Assembly (NCBI GenBank): GCA_016705235.1
Contig: JADIYP010000006.1
Span: 1,637,058-1,701,057, forward strand
DNA: 64,000 bases
Source of the DNA: Candidatus Leptovillus affinis
GTDB taxonomy: Bacteria > Chloroflexota > Anaerolineae > Promineifilales > Promineifilaceae
Direction: 5' to 3'
The translations under genes were made by a program, and so were the position numbers. The notes beneath the pieces are model-generated. The model was not told the origin of the DNA, did not search any database, and saw only the letters and a program-made list of their open reading frames with translations. Below are positions 27,112 to 37,140 of this stretch, in pieces; within the stretch, counting starts at the first letter, position 1; every line of letters starts with the position of its first letter.

Positions 27112-27186
27112 CCACCCTTACGGCCGTCAGCCGTTCAACAGTAACCACTGACTGTTGATCATTGAGTCTCTTGAAAAAAGCCTTTT

Positions 27187-28614
27187 TCACCGCGAAGGCG
27201 CGGAGTTTTTCTCTGGAGATTTTTCCCCTCCGCGTCCTTCGCGCTCGCCGCGGTTCGTATCTTCAGTGGTCTCACCACCGGCTGTTAACCGTCGGCTCCC
27301 GGCCACCACGCCGAGCAACATCCAAAATATAAAGCCTGGTTTCGCGCCCAGCGCCACGGTATCCAACAGGCCATACACAAAATAGGCCGCCAATGACCCG
27401 GCCAGCCCGATCACCAGCGCCCGGTACCACCTGGACTGCGCCTGCGCCGCCGCCGCCCGCCACACCTGCCACAACATCGCCGCGCTGCCCAGCCAGAGCG
27501 CCAGATAAGCGATCAGGCCGGGGATGCCCAAATCCAGCGCCGCTTGCAGCAAATGGTTGTGCGCGTGGGCGATGTCGGTGTCGGGCGAAATGAGGAACAG
27601 CGGGTACAAAATATGCACCACCCGCCGAAAATTGTTCATCCCCATGCCGGTGAAAGGAAAATCCTGAATGCCGTAAATGGCCCGCGACCAGATTTCCATA
27701 CGGCCGTTCAACGTGTTAATCCCATCCGCCAGCGCCGCCTCATCGCCGGTTGGAATGCCCACCTGGGCGAACACGGCCGTCGTCACCGTCGACGCGCCCT
27801 GGGTAGATAACAAGATCGCCGCCGCCAACCCGGCAGCCGCCACGCCCGCCGCCAGCCAGCGCCAATACCGCCGCAGCGCCAGCCCGGCCATCAGCAGCAG
27901 CCCCACGCCGTACCCCAGCAGCCCGCCGCGTGACTGTGTCAGCAGCAGCGACGCGGTCAGCGTTAGAAAACTACCCGCCAAAAACAGCAGCAGCAAAACG
28001 GCCGTTGGCCAACGCAGCCGCCGTTTCATCGCCCCAAAATCAACCACGGCGATGCCCACCAGCGCCAGCGCCAGCGGCGCGACCCACAGCAGCACCCCCG
28101 CTACCTGATTCGGGTTAAAACCGCTGTCCGGTCCGCCCAGTGTCAGCAGCCGCGCCGGAATCCGGGCCTGCACCGCCGCCACCACCTGCCCCAACAACGG
28201 CAGTTTGCGCGGCCAGCTCGTCCCCAAAAAACTCAGCCCCATGACGCCCAATCCGGCCGCCAGCAAGCCCAACGCCGCCCAGGCCAGCCGCCCCGCCGAC
28301 CGCCCCGACCAATCCGCCCAGGCGAAATAAATCCCCACGCCATAAAACACGCCCACCACCTTGCCAAAGCTGAAGGCCATGTCAAACGTAGCCCACAGGC
28401 TCACCAGAACCATGATCAGCAGCAGCAGCAGCGAGGTATTCAGCGGCGTTGGCGGCACAAAATGACCGGTTCCTATCCGGCGCAGCAGCCAGAAGAGAAG
28501 GAGGATGAGGAGAACGGCCGTTTGCCATGCCACCCCCAAAAACGTAAGCGGCAGCACAAACAGCAGGAACAACCATTCCCAGTGGGACACAGCAGCGCAA
28601 GCCCGACGAATCAT
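27187..28614 (-). CDS. O-antigen ligase / Wzy-type polymerase membrane protein
   Basis: A 475-residue polytopic membrane protein with about 11 hydrophobic helices. The Wzy_C/WaaL domain is marked by LLTQSRGGLLGYGVGLLL and the large-loop phrase PFTGMGMNNFRRV, followed by DIAHAHNHLLQAALDLGIPG with the catalytic-type His. The C-terminal 30 residues are charged and low-complexity (ETTEDTNRGEREGRGGEKSP) and resemble a repeat-derived tail. It joins glycan chains to lipid carriers or polymerises repeat units at the outer membrane face. It lies far from the main glycan cluster. Confidence 0.85.
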   Translation of the reverse strand: MIRRACAAVSHWEWLFLLFVLPLTFLGVAWQTAVLLILLLFWLLRRIGTGHFVPPTPLNTSLLLLLIMVLVSLWATFDMAFSFGKVVGVFYGVGIYFAWADWSGRSAGRLAWAALGLLAAGLGVMGLSFLGTSWPRKLPLLGQVVAAVQARIPARLLTLGGPDSGFNPNQVAGVLLWVAPLALALVGIAVVDFGAMKRRLRWPTAVLLLLFLAGSFLTLTASLLLTQSRGGLLGYGVGLLLMAGLALRRYWRWLAAGVAAAGLAAAILLSTQGASTVTTAVFAQVGIPTGDEAALADGINTLNGRMEIWSRAIYGIQDFPFTGMGMNNFRRVVHILYPLFLISPDTDIAHAHNHLLQAALDLGIPGLIAYLALWLGSAAMLWQVWRAAAAQAQSRWYRALVIGLAGSLAAYFVYGLLDTVALGAKPGFIFWMLLGVVAGSRRLTAGGETTEDTNRGEREGRGGEKSPEKNSAPSR

Positions 28615-28699
28615 AAAACCGATTGTATCCCATTGTCCGCAGGAAAAAAGAATTATGGCTGTCCGCCATTGTGTTCTATAATAACCCGCGTCCGTCTAT

Positions 28700-28895
28700 A
28701 CCGACGACCCTAAGGGTTTAAATTCCAAAAAGCCTACCTTCCCAAGACCAAACCCTTAGGGTCTCCACCGACGACCCTAAGGGTTTACATTCCCAAAAGC
28801 ATGCCTTCCAAGAACAAACCCTTAGGGTCTCTACCGACGACCCTAAGGGTTTAAATTCCAATAAGCCTACCTTCCCAATACCAAACCCTTAGGGT
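28700..28895. repeat. Three tandem copies of a 66-67 bp hairpin unit
   Basis: Units start at 28700, 28767 and 28833. Each holds arms GACCCTAAGGGTTT and AAACCCTTAGGGTC around about 25 bases. The unit belongs to the AGACCC family seen singly elsewhere. It fills the spacer before the TIGR03032 gene. Confidence 0.85.
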
Positions 28896-28913
28896 CTTTA
28901 ACGATACGAAATT

Positions 28914-29999
28914 ATGACCAACGAAACCCAACCCAACCCATTACGCAGCGTCTACACCAGCAACTTCCCCAACATCCTGGAAGCCTTTGGCATCAGCCTG
29001 GCCGTTTCCACCTACCAGGCCGGCCGCGTCATCCTGGTGCGCCGGGAACAAAACGGCGGCCTCAATACCCACTTCCGCAATTTCCACAAACCAATGGGCA
29101 TTGCCGCCGACCATGCCACCGGCCGCCTGACCATCGGCGGGGCCAACACCGTCTGGTATTATCGCAACATGGCCGCCGTAGCCCGCAAGTTGGAGCCGCC
29201 CGACCAGCACGACGCCGCCTTTCTGCCGCGCCAGATTCATGTCACCGGCGACATCGACATCCACGAAATGGCCTATGCGGCCGACGGCCGTCTCTGGCTC
29301 GTCAACACCAAATTCTGCACCCTCTGCACCCTCGACCCCGACCACAGCTTCACCCCCGTCTGGCGGCCGCACTTTGTCACCGCCCTCGCCCCCCAAGACC
29401 GCTGCCACCTCAACGGCCTGTGTATGGTCAACGGCGTGCCCACCTACGTCACCGCCCTGGGCGAAACCGATACGCCGGGCGGCTGGCGCGAAAACAAAAA
29501 AAACGGCGGCATCTTCATGGATGTCGCCCGCAATGAAATTTTGCTGCGCGGCCTCTCCATGCCCCATTCGCCGCGCATCTACAACAACCGGCTCTGGGTG
29601 CTGGAATCCGGCCAGGGGACGCTGGCCCAGGTAGACCTGCCGGCGCAAACGTGGCACACCGTCGCCCAGATGCCCGGCTTCACGCGCGGCATCGATTTCA
29701 TCGGGCCGCTGGCCTTCATCGGCCTGTCGCAGGTCCGCGAAAGCGCCGTCTTTAGCGGCATCCCCCTGGTCGAACGCTTGCAAGAGCGCACCTGCGGCGT
29801 GTGGGTGGTCAACATTCAGACCGGTGAAACCATCGCCTTTCTGCGTTTCGAGGAAGGGGTACAGGAGATTTTTGCCGTGCAAATTGTGCCCGCCCGTTTC
29901 CCGGAAATGCTGGAATGGGGCGACAAACTGCTGATGACCTCTTACGTCATCCCCGACGAAGCCCTGGCCGACGTGCCCAAATTTGAAGCCCCCCACTGA
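28914..29999 (+). CDS. TIGR03032 family protein
   Basis: A 361-residue protein matching TIGR03032 (function unknown, beta-propeller-like). Characteristic phrases: VYTSNFPNILEAFGISLAVS, TYQAGRVILVRRE, HKPMGIAADHATGRLTIGGA, NTKFCTLCTLDPDHSF and CHLNGLCMVNGVPTYVTALG. No signal peptide. Family members often sit by glycan or large repetitive proteins. Intact, with a hairpin directly after its stop. Confidence 0.88.
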   Translation: MTNETQPNPLRSVYTSNFPNILEAFGISLAVSTYQAGRVILVRREQNGGLNTHFRNFHKPMGIAADHATGRLTIGGANTVWYYRNMAAVARKLEPPDQHDAAFLPRQIHVTGDIDIHEMAYAADGRLWLVNTKFCTLCTLDPDHSFTPVWRPHFVTALAPQDRCHLNGLCMVNGVPTYVTALGETDTPGGWRENKKNGGIFMDVARNEILLRGLSMPHSPRIYNNRLWVLESGQGTLAQVDLPAQTWHTVAQMPGFTRGIDFIGPLAFIGLSQVRESAVFSGIPLVERLQERTCGVWVVNIQTGETIAFLRFEEGVQEIFAVQIVPARFPEMLEWGDKLLMTSYVIPDEALADVPKFEAPH

Positions 30000-30030
30000 G
30001 ATTTGTCCAATCTCCAAGATTGGACAAATC
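30000..30030 (+). terminator. Hairpin after the TIGR03032 gene
   Basis: Arms GATTTGTCCAATCT and AGATTGGACAAATC with a 3-base loop overlap the stop codon region. There is no clear T run, so termination is tentative. Confidence 0.45.
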
Positions 30031-30202
30031 TGGTCTTTAGGATTTCATACGGTTTGGTCTGATACGTCATACGTGAAACCTCTCTGGTCACGCACCCCGC
30101 ACCCCGCACCCCGCACCCATCACGCATCACCCCACGCATCACGCATCACGCATCACGCATCACGCATCACGCATCTGTTCCCCCCCAAGTTCCTGAAGAA
30201 CC
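30031..30202 (+). repeat. Dispersed hairpin repeat family R2, copy D, with expanded microsatellites
   Basis: Same ends as other R2 copies (GGTCTTTAGGATTTCATAC; AAGTTCCTGAAGAACC). The core has GCACCCC repeated three to four times and ACGCATC repeated about six times. The copy shows active slippage compared with the others. Confidence 0.7.
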
Positions 30203-30237
30203 ACAAATCTTGCCTAAAGCATTGCGCCGCTTCATTG

Positions 30238-30287
30238 CCAAAACAAAAACGGGTGGGCACGGCCGTTTCCGACCATACCCACCCGTC
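30238..30287 (-). terminator. Rho-independent terminator of the beta-helix protein gene
   Basis: Arms ACGGGTGGG and CCCACCCGT flank a loop that contains one ACGGCCGT octamer. On the minus strand the stem is followed by TTTTTGTTTT. It lies about 30 bases past the corrected stop of the beta-helix gene. Confidence 0.75.
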
Positions 30288-30318
30288 CTCATAACCATTT
30301 AGCCGCAGCTCTCGGCGC

Positions 30319-32059
30319 TCACCCCTTGTCGGGTTGATCCACTCGCCGTTTGCGCCACCACAAGCCGCCCAGCCCGGCGCTGGTCAACAGACCCAGCAGC
30401 GCCGGCGCGAGGCCGCTCTCGCTGCCGCCGGTCACCGTAAAGCTTTGTAGGGAAACGGCCGTGGGCGTAAAGTCAGACCCATATTCAAAAGCGCCAATAT
30501 CACAGCAGCTACCTCCCTAACCCGGTCCCTGCGCGCGAGCGCCCCCGCTGGTCAGCGCCAGTTGCCGTCGCAGCCATTCGGACCAATCGGAATGCTTCAA
30601 TCGCCACGCTTGGGTTCTGCAACGCATGGGTTGGCGTCGTGCCTCCATTGAGGGCCGACAACGCCCCCAGGTTAAGCGCCGCATTCGACACACTCTGCTG
30701 ATCGCCCGTACCCGTAAACCCGCAGGTGATACCGCTCTCGATATTGTAGCCTTGGGAAGTCGCTGCCACGCCGCTGCAATCCGCGCCGGCAGTCTGCGCA
30801 GCGACAATGGTGTTCATGACAGAACCACCGCCAAATATACCGCCACCGGTATTCGCGGTAATCGTGCTGTTCTCTACCGTAGTGGTCCCCCCATCCGAAT
30901 GAATGCCGCCGCCATTGAGACTGGCTGCATTGCTGCTGATGGTGCTGTTTCGCACGGTAAGGGTGGCAGCACCGTAGGTCAAACTGGTGTTAGAGATGCC
31001 GCCGCCGTTAAAAGTAGCGGCATTATTACTGATCGCGCTGCTGTCTATCGTGGCATTTGCAATGCCATAATTTCCACCGTAATTCATCACGCCGGCGCCA
31101 TCCAGATTGGCGCTATTATTGTTTATCGTGCTGTTATTTACAATGAGAGTAGCCGTGCCAAAATCATCACCCCAGTTATAAATACCGCCGCCCTGGGTTC
31201 CAATATCAGTCACAAAATTCCCACTGATCGTGCTGTTATTGATGGTTAAATTCGCCGTCAGGGAAGTGGTTGCTTTATTAACGATGCCTGCCCCTGAAGC
31301 CGTGGCGAACCCATCATAATCATAGGCCTCATTAATGCTAACAGCGCTGTTATTATTTAACGTCACAGTACCATTAAGATTATAAATGCCCCCGCCATTC
31401 AAAGCCGTATTACCGCTAATTGTGCTGTTATTCATCACCACGATACCGCGTTGATTATAGATTCCGCCCCCATTTTCAATAGAATAACCGCCAGACAGCG
31501 TGGCATCGTTTAAGGTTAGGTTACCACTGGGACTTACTTGCAGAACACGAAAGAAATTTGTCGTCGTCGCGCTGCGTTCGATAGTTGCCCCATTGCCGTT
31601 AATGGTAATCTGGCTGGTGATCCGTGGCAGTGCGTTGCCTGCACTAGTCTCGTATTTATACGAATATGTGCCGCCGCCCAAAGTAATGATGTCTGGGCCA
31701 GCGGTTCCCCCAGAACAATCCCCCGACGTGCCGGCCGTATTCGCCGTGATAATCGCTTCTACCAGAGAACAGCCGCCGTCTATCCCAATCCCCTGCGAAC
31801 CAGGGTTCACTGTAATCGTCGCGGCATGAACGCTGGGTGCTCCGCTCAGAGCCAGCAGCAGCGCCGCGCCTGCCAGCGTCATCGCCAGCCGCTTCTGCAA
31901 GGTTTTCCGCGTCTGTCGCGGCAGCGCCTGCAATTTTTCATAAAAGTAGGCAAACCGGCGCGTAATTTGTTCGCCGCGTTGCAGCAGGACGCCAGCCAGC
32001 CACTGCCGCTCCTCTGGAATTGAGGTATCAATCTGCGTGTTTTCAAGTTTATACTTCAT
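30319..32059 (-). CDS. Secreted parallel beta-helix (choice-of-anchor Q type) protein, frameshifted near its C-terminus
   Basis: Extracellular adhesin-like protein. The start at 32059 (MKYKLENTQI) gives a 55-residue N-terminal extension, then a signal peptide (LAMTLAGAALLLALSG, cleavage after VHA). A right-handed beta-helix follows, with many NNSTISGN / GGGIYN rungs (residues about 110-430). The end has LGALSALNGGTTPTHAL and DQRGRSRA. The reading frame then closes early, but another frame at about 30515-30320 supplies CCDIGAFEYG and a sorting tail with a hydrophobic helix and WWRKRR. The gene is therefore probably whole in the cell, with one or two indels near 30510-30600. Confidence 0.75.
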
Positions 32060-32180
32060 AATCAATCTCTTCTTTAGCGTGTATGATACGCTGTCGACAT
32101 CCAGTGCAATCAAGCTAAAAGGACAATCCGGCGTCAGTTGTTTAAGACAACAACCGACGCCGGAAGTACAACATTTAGAT

Positions 32181-35100
32181 TTACGGCGTCGTAATCGACG
32201 GCGGCGAGAGATTTACCCAGGCCGACTGGCCATAAGCGTTCTGCGCCAGGATACGATAGTAATACGTCACGCCACGTGGCAGACCTGTTTGTACCAGGGT
32301 CGTCGCATTTGCCCGGCGGGTGAAGGTCGCCAGGTTCGTCGTGAACCCTGCGTCAGACGCCCGCTGAATCACAAAGCTGGTCTCGTCGTTGGAATTATCA
32401 ACCCAACTCAGATTTACTCTGGCAGTGCTAACGGTTGTCACCTGGGCGGTAGCCGCAAAGGTAGAAGGAGCCGTCGGGGCCGTGGGGATGTACACGCTGC
32501 CCGCCGTCGCCACGCCCGACCGGCCGGAGCCGTTCACGGCCGCTACCTGATAGGTGTAGGTATGCCCCGGAACAACGGTGGCGTCCGTATAGAGTGTCGT
32601 GTCTGCCGCTGGCGAGGCAATGACCACAAAGGGATCGCCATTGTCGCTGCGCTCAATCACGAAACCGGTCTCCGTGGTCGCATTATCCGTCCAGGTCAGC
32701 CGTGTTTGTAAGGATAGCAGCAGGCTAACTTGCAGGTTGCTCGGAGCATCCGGCACCGGAATCGCCGCGCCCACCAACACCGGAACCGAGGCCGAATCGC
32801 CGGCCGCATTGTAAGCCACAACGCGATACTGATAGACCGTGCCCAACACCGTGGTGTTATCGGTAAAGCTCGTCACATTCGCCAGCGCCGTACCAATTTC
32901 CTGGAAAGCGCCAATGCCTTCTGCCCGCTCAATCCGGTAGCCAATCTCGTTGTTCGAGCCGCCCCAGGTTAAGGGGTTGGCCGGGTCAACCGGCGTACTA
33001 TCCGACCACGACAGGCCAATGGGCGATCCGGGTGCGCCGGTAAAGTTCAGCACCGGCGCGGTCGCCAGCGACCGGCTCACGTTCACCGACATCGGCCGCA
33101 TCATGTCCATCTCTTCGTGGCTCAGGATGTGGCAGTGCCACACATATTCCCAGCCAAAGCTGACAATCTGGTTCACGATCGGCGGAATTGGGTTCCCGTT
33201 GGCGTCGGTGCTGATAAACGCCTCCGTCGAGCCTAACGGCATCATCGGGTTAAGCGGCCGTTCACTGTCCGGCAGACCAAACGGCAGCTTGGGAATAATC
33301 GGCCGCATCGCCACAATCGTGTCTTCCAGCGGGCTGATCCGAACCGTGTCTTTCCAACCCAATTCATTGGCCTCCGGTTTGCGGATGATGCCATCCCAAC
33401 CAACACGGTTAATCAACTGCACATCAAACAGATGGAAATGGATCGGGTGCGTATCCACGCCATTGTGGGTGATCTTCCAGATCTGCGTCCCATCATCGGC
33501 CGTGGTAATCTGCGTCGCTTCAAGTTGGCCTACCGGCAGCTCAATGCCATTCAGGATTTCGCTGGCCGGGTTCACATACGGGTACAGAATCAGGTTTTGC
33601 GCCTGTCCGGCCGTCGCAAACGGAGACTCCAGACCCAGGTTACCGCTCATGCGCCCATAATCAGGGTCAAAAGCTTCACCCATTTCATCCTGAATCGCCT
33701 TGCGCTCGAAGGGAATCGTCAGCGACGGTCCTGCCAGGGTGTTAAAGGTCAACTGCGTATCAAAAATCTGCACCAGGCCGGCCGACACGCCGTTATTCTG
33801 GAATGTCGTGCCATAGGCCGAGTTGTACGCGCCCTGCCCAACAATGATCGGGTGCTGTCCGGATTCAAACACGCCGGAGCCATCGGTTTGGTGGGTAAAA
33901 GCCGCTTCCAGAGAAGCCAGGTCAAAAGCCGGGGCCGGCGCCACATTCGCTATCTTGATCTGCATCACGGTGCGTGTGTTCGGGCCGTACCCGGGCAGTG
34001 TCGAGGGCGCGCCGCCGGTATCCCGCAGGTCAGGGTTGCCCGTGTAGTAATCATACCGTGGGTCGCGCGCCGGGAACGCCGCCGGGGCGTCGTTATACAG
34101 AATCAAGGTCTGTCCCGCGTATTGCGAGAAGTCCACAATCACGTCCGCGCGTTCAGCCGGGGCGATCAGCAGCGAGTGCAGGTCTACGTTGCCCGCGTTA
34201 AAGACGGTTGGGTCAGTCACCCAGGTAATCGTCTGGGCCGGGATAACCGCCGGTTTCGGCAGGAAACCACCCTCGGAAGCAATTTGAATCCAGTCGGGAC
34301 CGGCCGGGCTGATGGCCGTATCCGGCGTCGGGAAAACGCCCGCCGGGTCGTCCAGCGCCGCAGCTACTTCCGCCGCATTCAGCGCCACTTCCGTGCCCGT
34401 GCTGTCGGCCACATAAAACGATAAATTCCAGAAGCGGTCATTCGCGCCATTCAAGATACGGAAGCGGTAAGTCTTCGGATCCAACGTCACCGTCGGATAA
34501 GCCGTGCCGTTCACCACCGGTGTATCGTTAAACGCTTCCATGCCCATCGATATATTCGGCGTGCCGGGCATCGTCGCCGGTTCGCACCATTCCACATCGG
34601 GGTCGCAGGCCGGATCATAATACGGGTTCGGGACAACGCCATAAGCAATGTTGTTCGTGGGCGGCCAGAACCACGGGCCATACGCCCAACGGCCGAACTG
34701 GTTCACGCCCGAGCTGTCGCCCGGATTTTGCGCCGGTACATACACATGCGGAACCCACAACTGGCCGAAGCCGCCCCAGCGCCCCATGTCCCACAGCGGG
34801 TCCTGCCAGGAAAGCTGGCTCTCGCTGGGCACATACGTTTTGTCCTGGATAACCAGCGGGATAGTCGCCGTATCGTTCGGGATAAGCCCGGCCGTGATCA
34901 ACCCGTCCTCCACATCATCGGTGATGACGTAAGGCGCGACCTCGCCGGCATACACGTTCAGGCGGGTAATGCCCCAGGCGTGGTCATGGTAGAAGCTGAG
35001 ACGGGCGCTCTGCTGGTTGGTATAGAAGAAGGTGATCGCTCCCGGGCCGGGGTCCGGCATGTCGGGCACGTTTTGTACGCTCACGCCCTTCGGATAAGGC

Positions 35101-35795
35101 GTGTTTTCATTGGCCGGCGTCACCCATTGGTGCGGCGTGCCGTCGCTGATCCACGGGGTGATGCCGCCGTGCAGGTGCAAGGTTGCCCGGTTTTCCGTGT
35201 AGCATTCGATAGGTTTGTTCAATTCGCTGCACATCGGGTTCAGCGGATCAGGCTCGGTATGGTCGATCATTTCCGGGCCGGTACCGGCCCCCATGACCGT
35301 GGTGTCTACCGGGATGAACAGGTCGCCGCCGCGGCCGGTGGGCAGCAGGTTGCGGAACAAAATGCGCACCGGGCGATCGCGGGTCGCGGAAAGCAGCGGT
35401 CCCAGGTAGTGGGGATTGTCTACACCCACCGCCTGCGTCACGCCGTCGGGCAGCAAGATGGGCGAACCGTCCGGGTTAAAGAGCGGGATTTGCGCCCCGG
35501 GGACAACGCTGGTGGAGAGCTGCACGTAGCCGCGCAGTTTGGTCGGCGGCAGGTCGGAATGCATTTGCTCTTCATACTCCACCACGGCGATCTCGTAATA
35601 ATCAGACCCCGGGTAGGTTGTTGTGTCCGCCTCAGCCACCGGGATATACTGCCCCAGGTTATTCGCCTGCGTCGGCCCTAAGCCCGGCAGCCCATCCACA
35701 AACTTGCGCAGGCCAGGCATCGGTCGAAAAAACAGTGGCAGAAAAAGAGTAAGTACGTTCATTACCGGTAAATAAGGGGTAAGGACTGACACCAA
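32181..35795 (-). CDS. Multicopper oxidase with three C-terminal fibronectin type III domains
   Basis: A 1204-residue extracellular oxidase. All four copper motifs are seen: HLHGG (about 204), YHDHAW (about 267), HPIHFHLFD (about 782) and WHCHILSHEEMDMM (about 884), the last providing type 1 and type 2/3 ligands. Three FN3 modules follow at about 925-1204 (for example RIERAEGIGAFQEIG and RLTWTDNATTETGFVIERSD). The domain is much longer than laccase because of large insertions, like bacterial manganese- or lignin-type oxidases; the substrate is unknown. No signal peptide precedes it, and the reading frame upstream may be joined to the secreted protein at 35823-36655 through indels. Confidence 0.85.
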   Translation of the reverse strand: MVSVLTPYLPVMNVLTLFLPLFFRPMPGLRKFVDGLPGLGPTQANNLGQYIPVAEADTTTYPGSDYYEIAVVEYEEQMHSDLPPTKLRGYVQLSTSVVPGAQIPLFNPDGSPILLPDGVTQAVGVDNPHYLGPLLSATRDRPVRILFRNLLPTGRGGDLFIPVDTTVMGAGTGPEMIDHTEPDPLNPMCSELNKPIECYTENRATLHLHGGITPWISDGTPHQWVTPANENTPYPKGVSVQNVPDMPDPGPGAITFFYTNQQSARLSFYHDHAWGITRLNVYAGEVAPYVITDDVEDGLITAGLIPNDTATIPLVIQDKTYVPSESQLSWQDPLWDMGRWGGFGQLWVPHVYVPAQNPGDSSGVNQFGRWAYGPWFWPPTNNIAYGVVPNPYYDPACDPDVEWCEPATMPGTPNISMGMEAFNDTPVVNGTAYPTVTLDPKTYRFRILNGANDRFWNLSFYVADSTGTEVALNAAEVAAALDDPAGVFPTPDTAISPAGPDWIQIASEGGFLPKPAVIPAQTITWVTDPTVFNAGNVDLHSLLIAPAERADVIVDFSQYAGQTLILYNDAPAAFPARDPRYDYYTGNPDLRDTGGAPSTLPGYGPNTRTVMQIKIANVAPAPAFDLASLEAAFTHQTDGSGVFESGQHPIIVGQGAYNSAYGTTFQNNGVSAGLVQIFDTQLTFNTLAGPSLTIPFERKAIQDEMGEAFDPDYGRMSGNLGLESPFATAGQAQNLILYPYVNPASEILNGIELPVGQLEATQITTADDGTQIWKITHNGVDTHPIHFHLFDVQLINRVGWDGIIRKPEANELGWKDTVRISPLEDTIVAMRPIIPKLPFGLPDSERPLNPMMPLGSTEAFISTDANGNPIPPIVNQIVSFGWEYVWHCHILSHEEMDMMRPMSVNVSRSLATAPVLNFTGAPGSPIGLSWSDSTPVDPANPLTWGGSNNEIGYRIERAEGIGAFQEIGTALANVTSFTDNTTVLGTVYQYRVVAYNAAGDSASVPVLVGAAIPVPDAPSNLQVSLLLSLQTRLTWTDNATTETGFVIERSDNGDPFVVIASPAADTTLYTDATVVPGHTYTYQVAAVNGSGRSGVATAGSVYIPTAPTAPSTFAATAQVTTVSTARVNLSWVDNSNDETSFVIQRASDAGFTTNLATFTRRANATTLVQTGLPRGVTYYYRILAQNAYGQSAWVNLSPPSITTP

Positions 35796-35822
35796 TGGTA
35801 AACGTTCCCCCTTGAGAGGGGG

Positions 35823-36655
35823 CTACAGGAGCATAATAGCTAACTGTGTCTGTACCAAAGCCGGAACCCCAAGAGAAATACTGAAAGGTATTCCACGCCC
35901 ATAAAAACCAATCACATCACCGGCTTGGACAGTAATAGCGGGCAACATTGGGTAGGTTTCTATCTGTCCACTACTACCTATTGGAAGAGTGGGCACAGTC
36001 AATAAGCCACTATCAGCAACAACTTGATATTGGTTTATAACGCCTGTAGGACGTAGAACATACGCATGGAAAGTCCTTCCTGCCGAACCCTGCTGGTTGA
36101 AGATTTGGAAATTTTCCAAAGTTCCGTTGGGAAGAGGCTTAGGATTAATTACAAGAATCCCTGTTGCCCATCAGAAAATACAGATCTTGCGACTAATGGA
36201 TTCCCAATGGAAACAAGTCCTGGCATTGGGCTGTTGGCGTAGTTTGGGACACTGAAATAATGTGGCGCTGCGCTGCCCATGGCGGCAGCAGTTGGTCCCA
36301 TGGTCAACGGGTTCAAAAAGCGTTCTAACAGCCCATAAGGGGTTGCCGGCGCTTTGGCTGCCGCTAACGCCGCCAGGGCGGTCCCTGGGTCTGGAATCTG
36401 GAACCCCAACGCGGCCGAACGTTCGGCGGCGGCCTGCCGGTCGGCGGGGGTAATCTGGTTCTCGCGCAGCGGGTTGGTGTGGTTGACCACCGGCTGCGCC
36501 GGCGTCGCCGTCTCGCCGACAAATTCGTCGCCGCCGCTGGTGTCCGGCACGGCCGTTGGGATATCCGTAGGGCCGCTGTCTTGCGCGAAGGCCAGGGACC
36601 CGGTGGTCACAATCATGCTCAGGAGAGCAAGTACAAGTAAAAATTTACGCATCAT
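35823..36655 (-). CDS. Secreted protein with N-terminal signal peptide, frameshifted; possibly the missing N-terminus of the multicopper oxidase
   Basis: The signal peptide (MMRKFLLVLALLSMIVTTGS, cleavage after AFA) starts at 36655. A 130-residue low-complexity part, then a beta-sandwich-like domain (ENFQIFNQQGSAGRTFHAYV, PAITVQAGDVIGFYGRGIPF). Breaks occur at a C3/G3 run (36159-36161) and at 35884-35886 (A3/T3). Repairing the second restores YFSWGSGFGTDTVSYYAPV and RTYSFSATVF. A further repair in an A6/T6 run at 35727-35732 would run straight into MPGLRKFVDGLPGLG of the oxidase. Either this is a separate exported protein or one protein of about 1,490 residues; the lack of an oxidase signal peptide favours the latter. 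Confidence 0.6.
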
Positions 36656-37112
36656 ATTTTTTTCCTCTGAGTCTCTATAGACAGTTCTCTTTGAATGACG
36701 ATGAATTCTGGTAACGATACAGGCGTTGGGTTTGTGCCCAAGACCCTAATGGTTTTTCAAACCCTTAGGGTCTGCTCGCGGTCTGCTCGCCGCGCATCGC
36801 TTCCGCTGCGGCGCTGACCACCTGATTTACCCCAGAACCTGAAATCAAACCGGGTTGGGTGTGTTGTTACTTCCATTCCATAAAATCCCTCCGCGAAACC
36901 TGACTGCTTAACATTGCCCTGATGGCTCATTAACAAGATTGTTTTTTACTCTGGCTTGCCGGTAAACAACCCCTTTTCCCATAAATGGATCGGCGATCGA
37001 CACCAACAAGCGGTCTACTGATTAATCATATCGGTTCTGGGGTAGAAAATGTTGAAATATCTTGGATTTTATTGCGATATATTGAATCACGCGGTTCGCC
37101 CACCCACCCCGT
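36656..37112. other. Gene-free stretch before the poly-G tract
   Basis: No convincing reading frame. It holds the AGACCC-family hairpin at 36741-36773, spacer sequence, and an AT-rich part (36900-37080) preceding the G tract. Probably carries the promoter of the secreted protein at 36655, which I cannot place. Confidence 0.5.
36741..36773. repeat. AGACCC-family hairpin
   Basis: Arms AGACCCTAATGGTTT and AAACCCTTAGGGTCT with a 3-base loop (one mismatch). Lies upstream of the secreted protein gene. Confidence 0.7.
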
Positions 37113-37136
37113 GGGGGGGGGGGGGGGGGGGGGGGG
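37113..37136 (+). repeat. Poly-G tract of 24 bases
   Basis: A run of 24 G between CACCCCGT and CCCCTATGCCCCC. Runs this long are very rare in bacterial DNA. It could be a slipped assembly, or a phase-variable tract; no gene lies close enough to be controlled by it. Confidence 0.8.
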
Positions 37137-37140
37137 CCCC

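Noticed and set aside
28700..28895. A short CRISPR-like array (three regularly spaced units)
   Set aside because: Spacers are as similar as the repeats, units are inverted repeats, and no cas genes are present; it is a tandem hairpin duplication.
30095..30180. CRISPR or coding repeat in the CGCATCA/GCACCCC tract
   Set aside because: Unit length 7 bases and no spacers; it is a slippage product within repeat R2.
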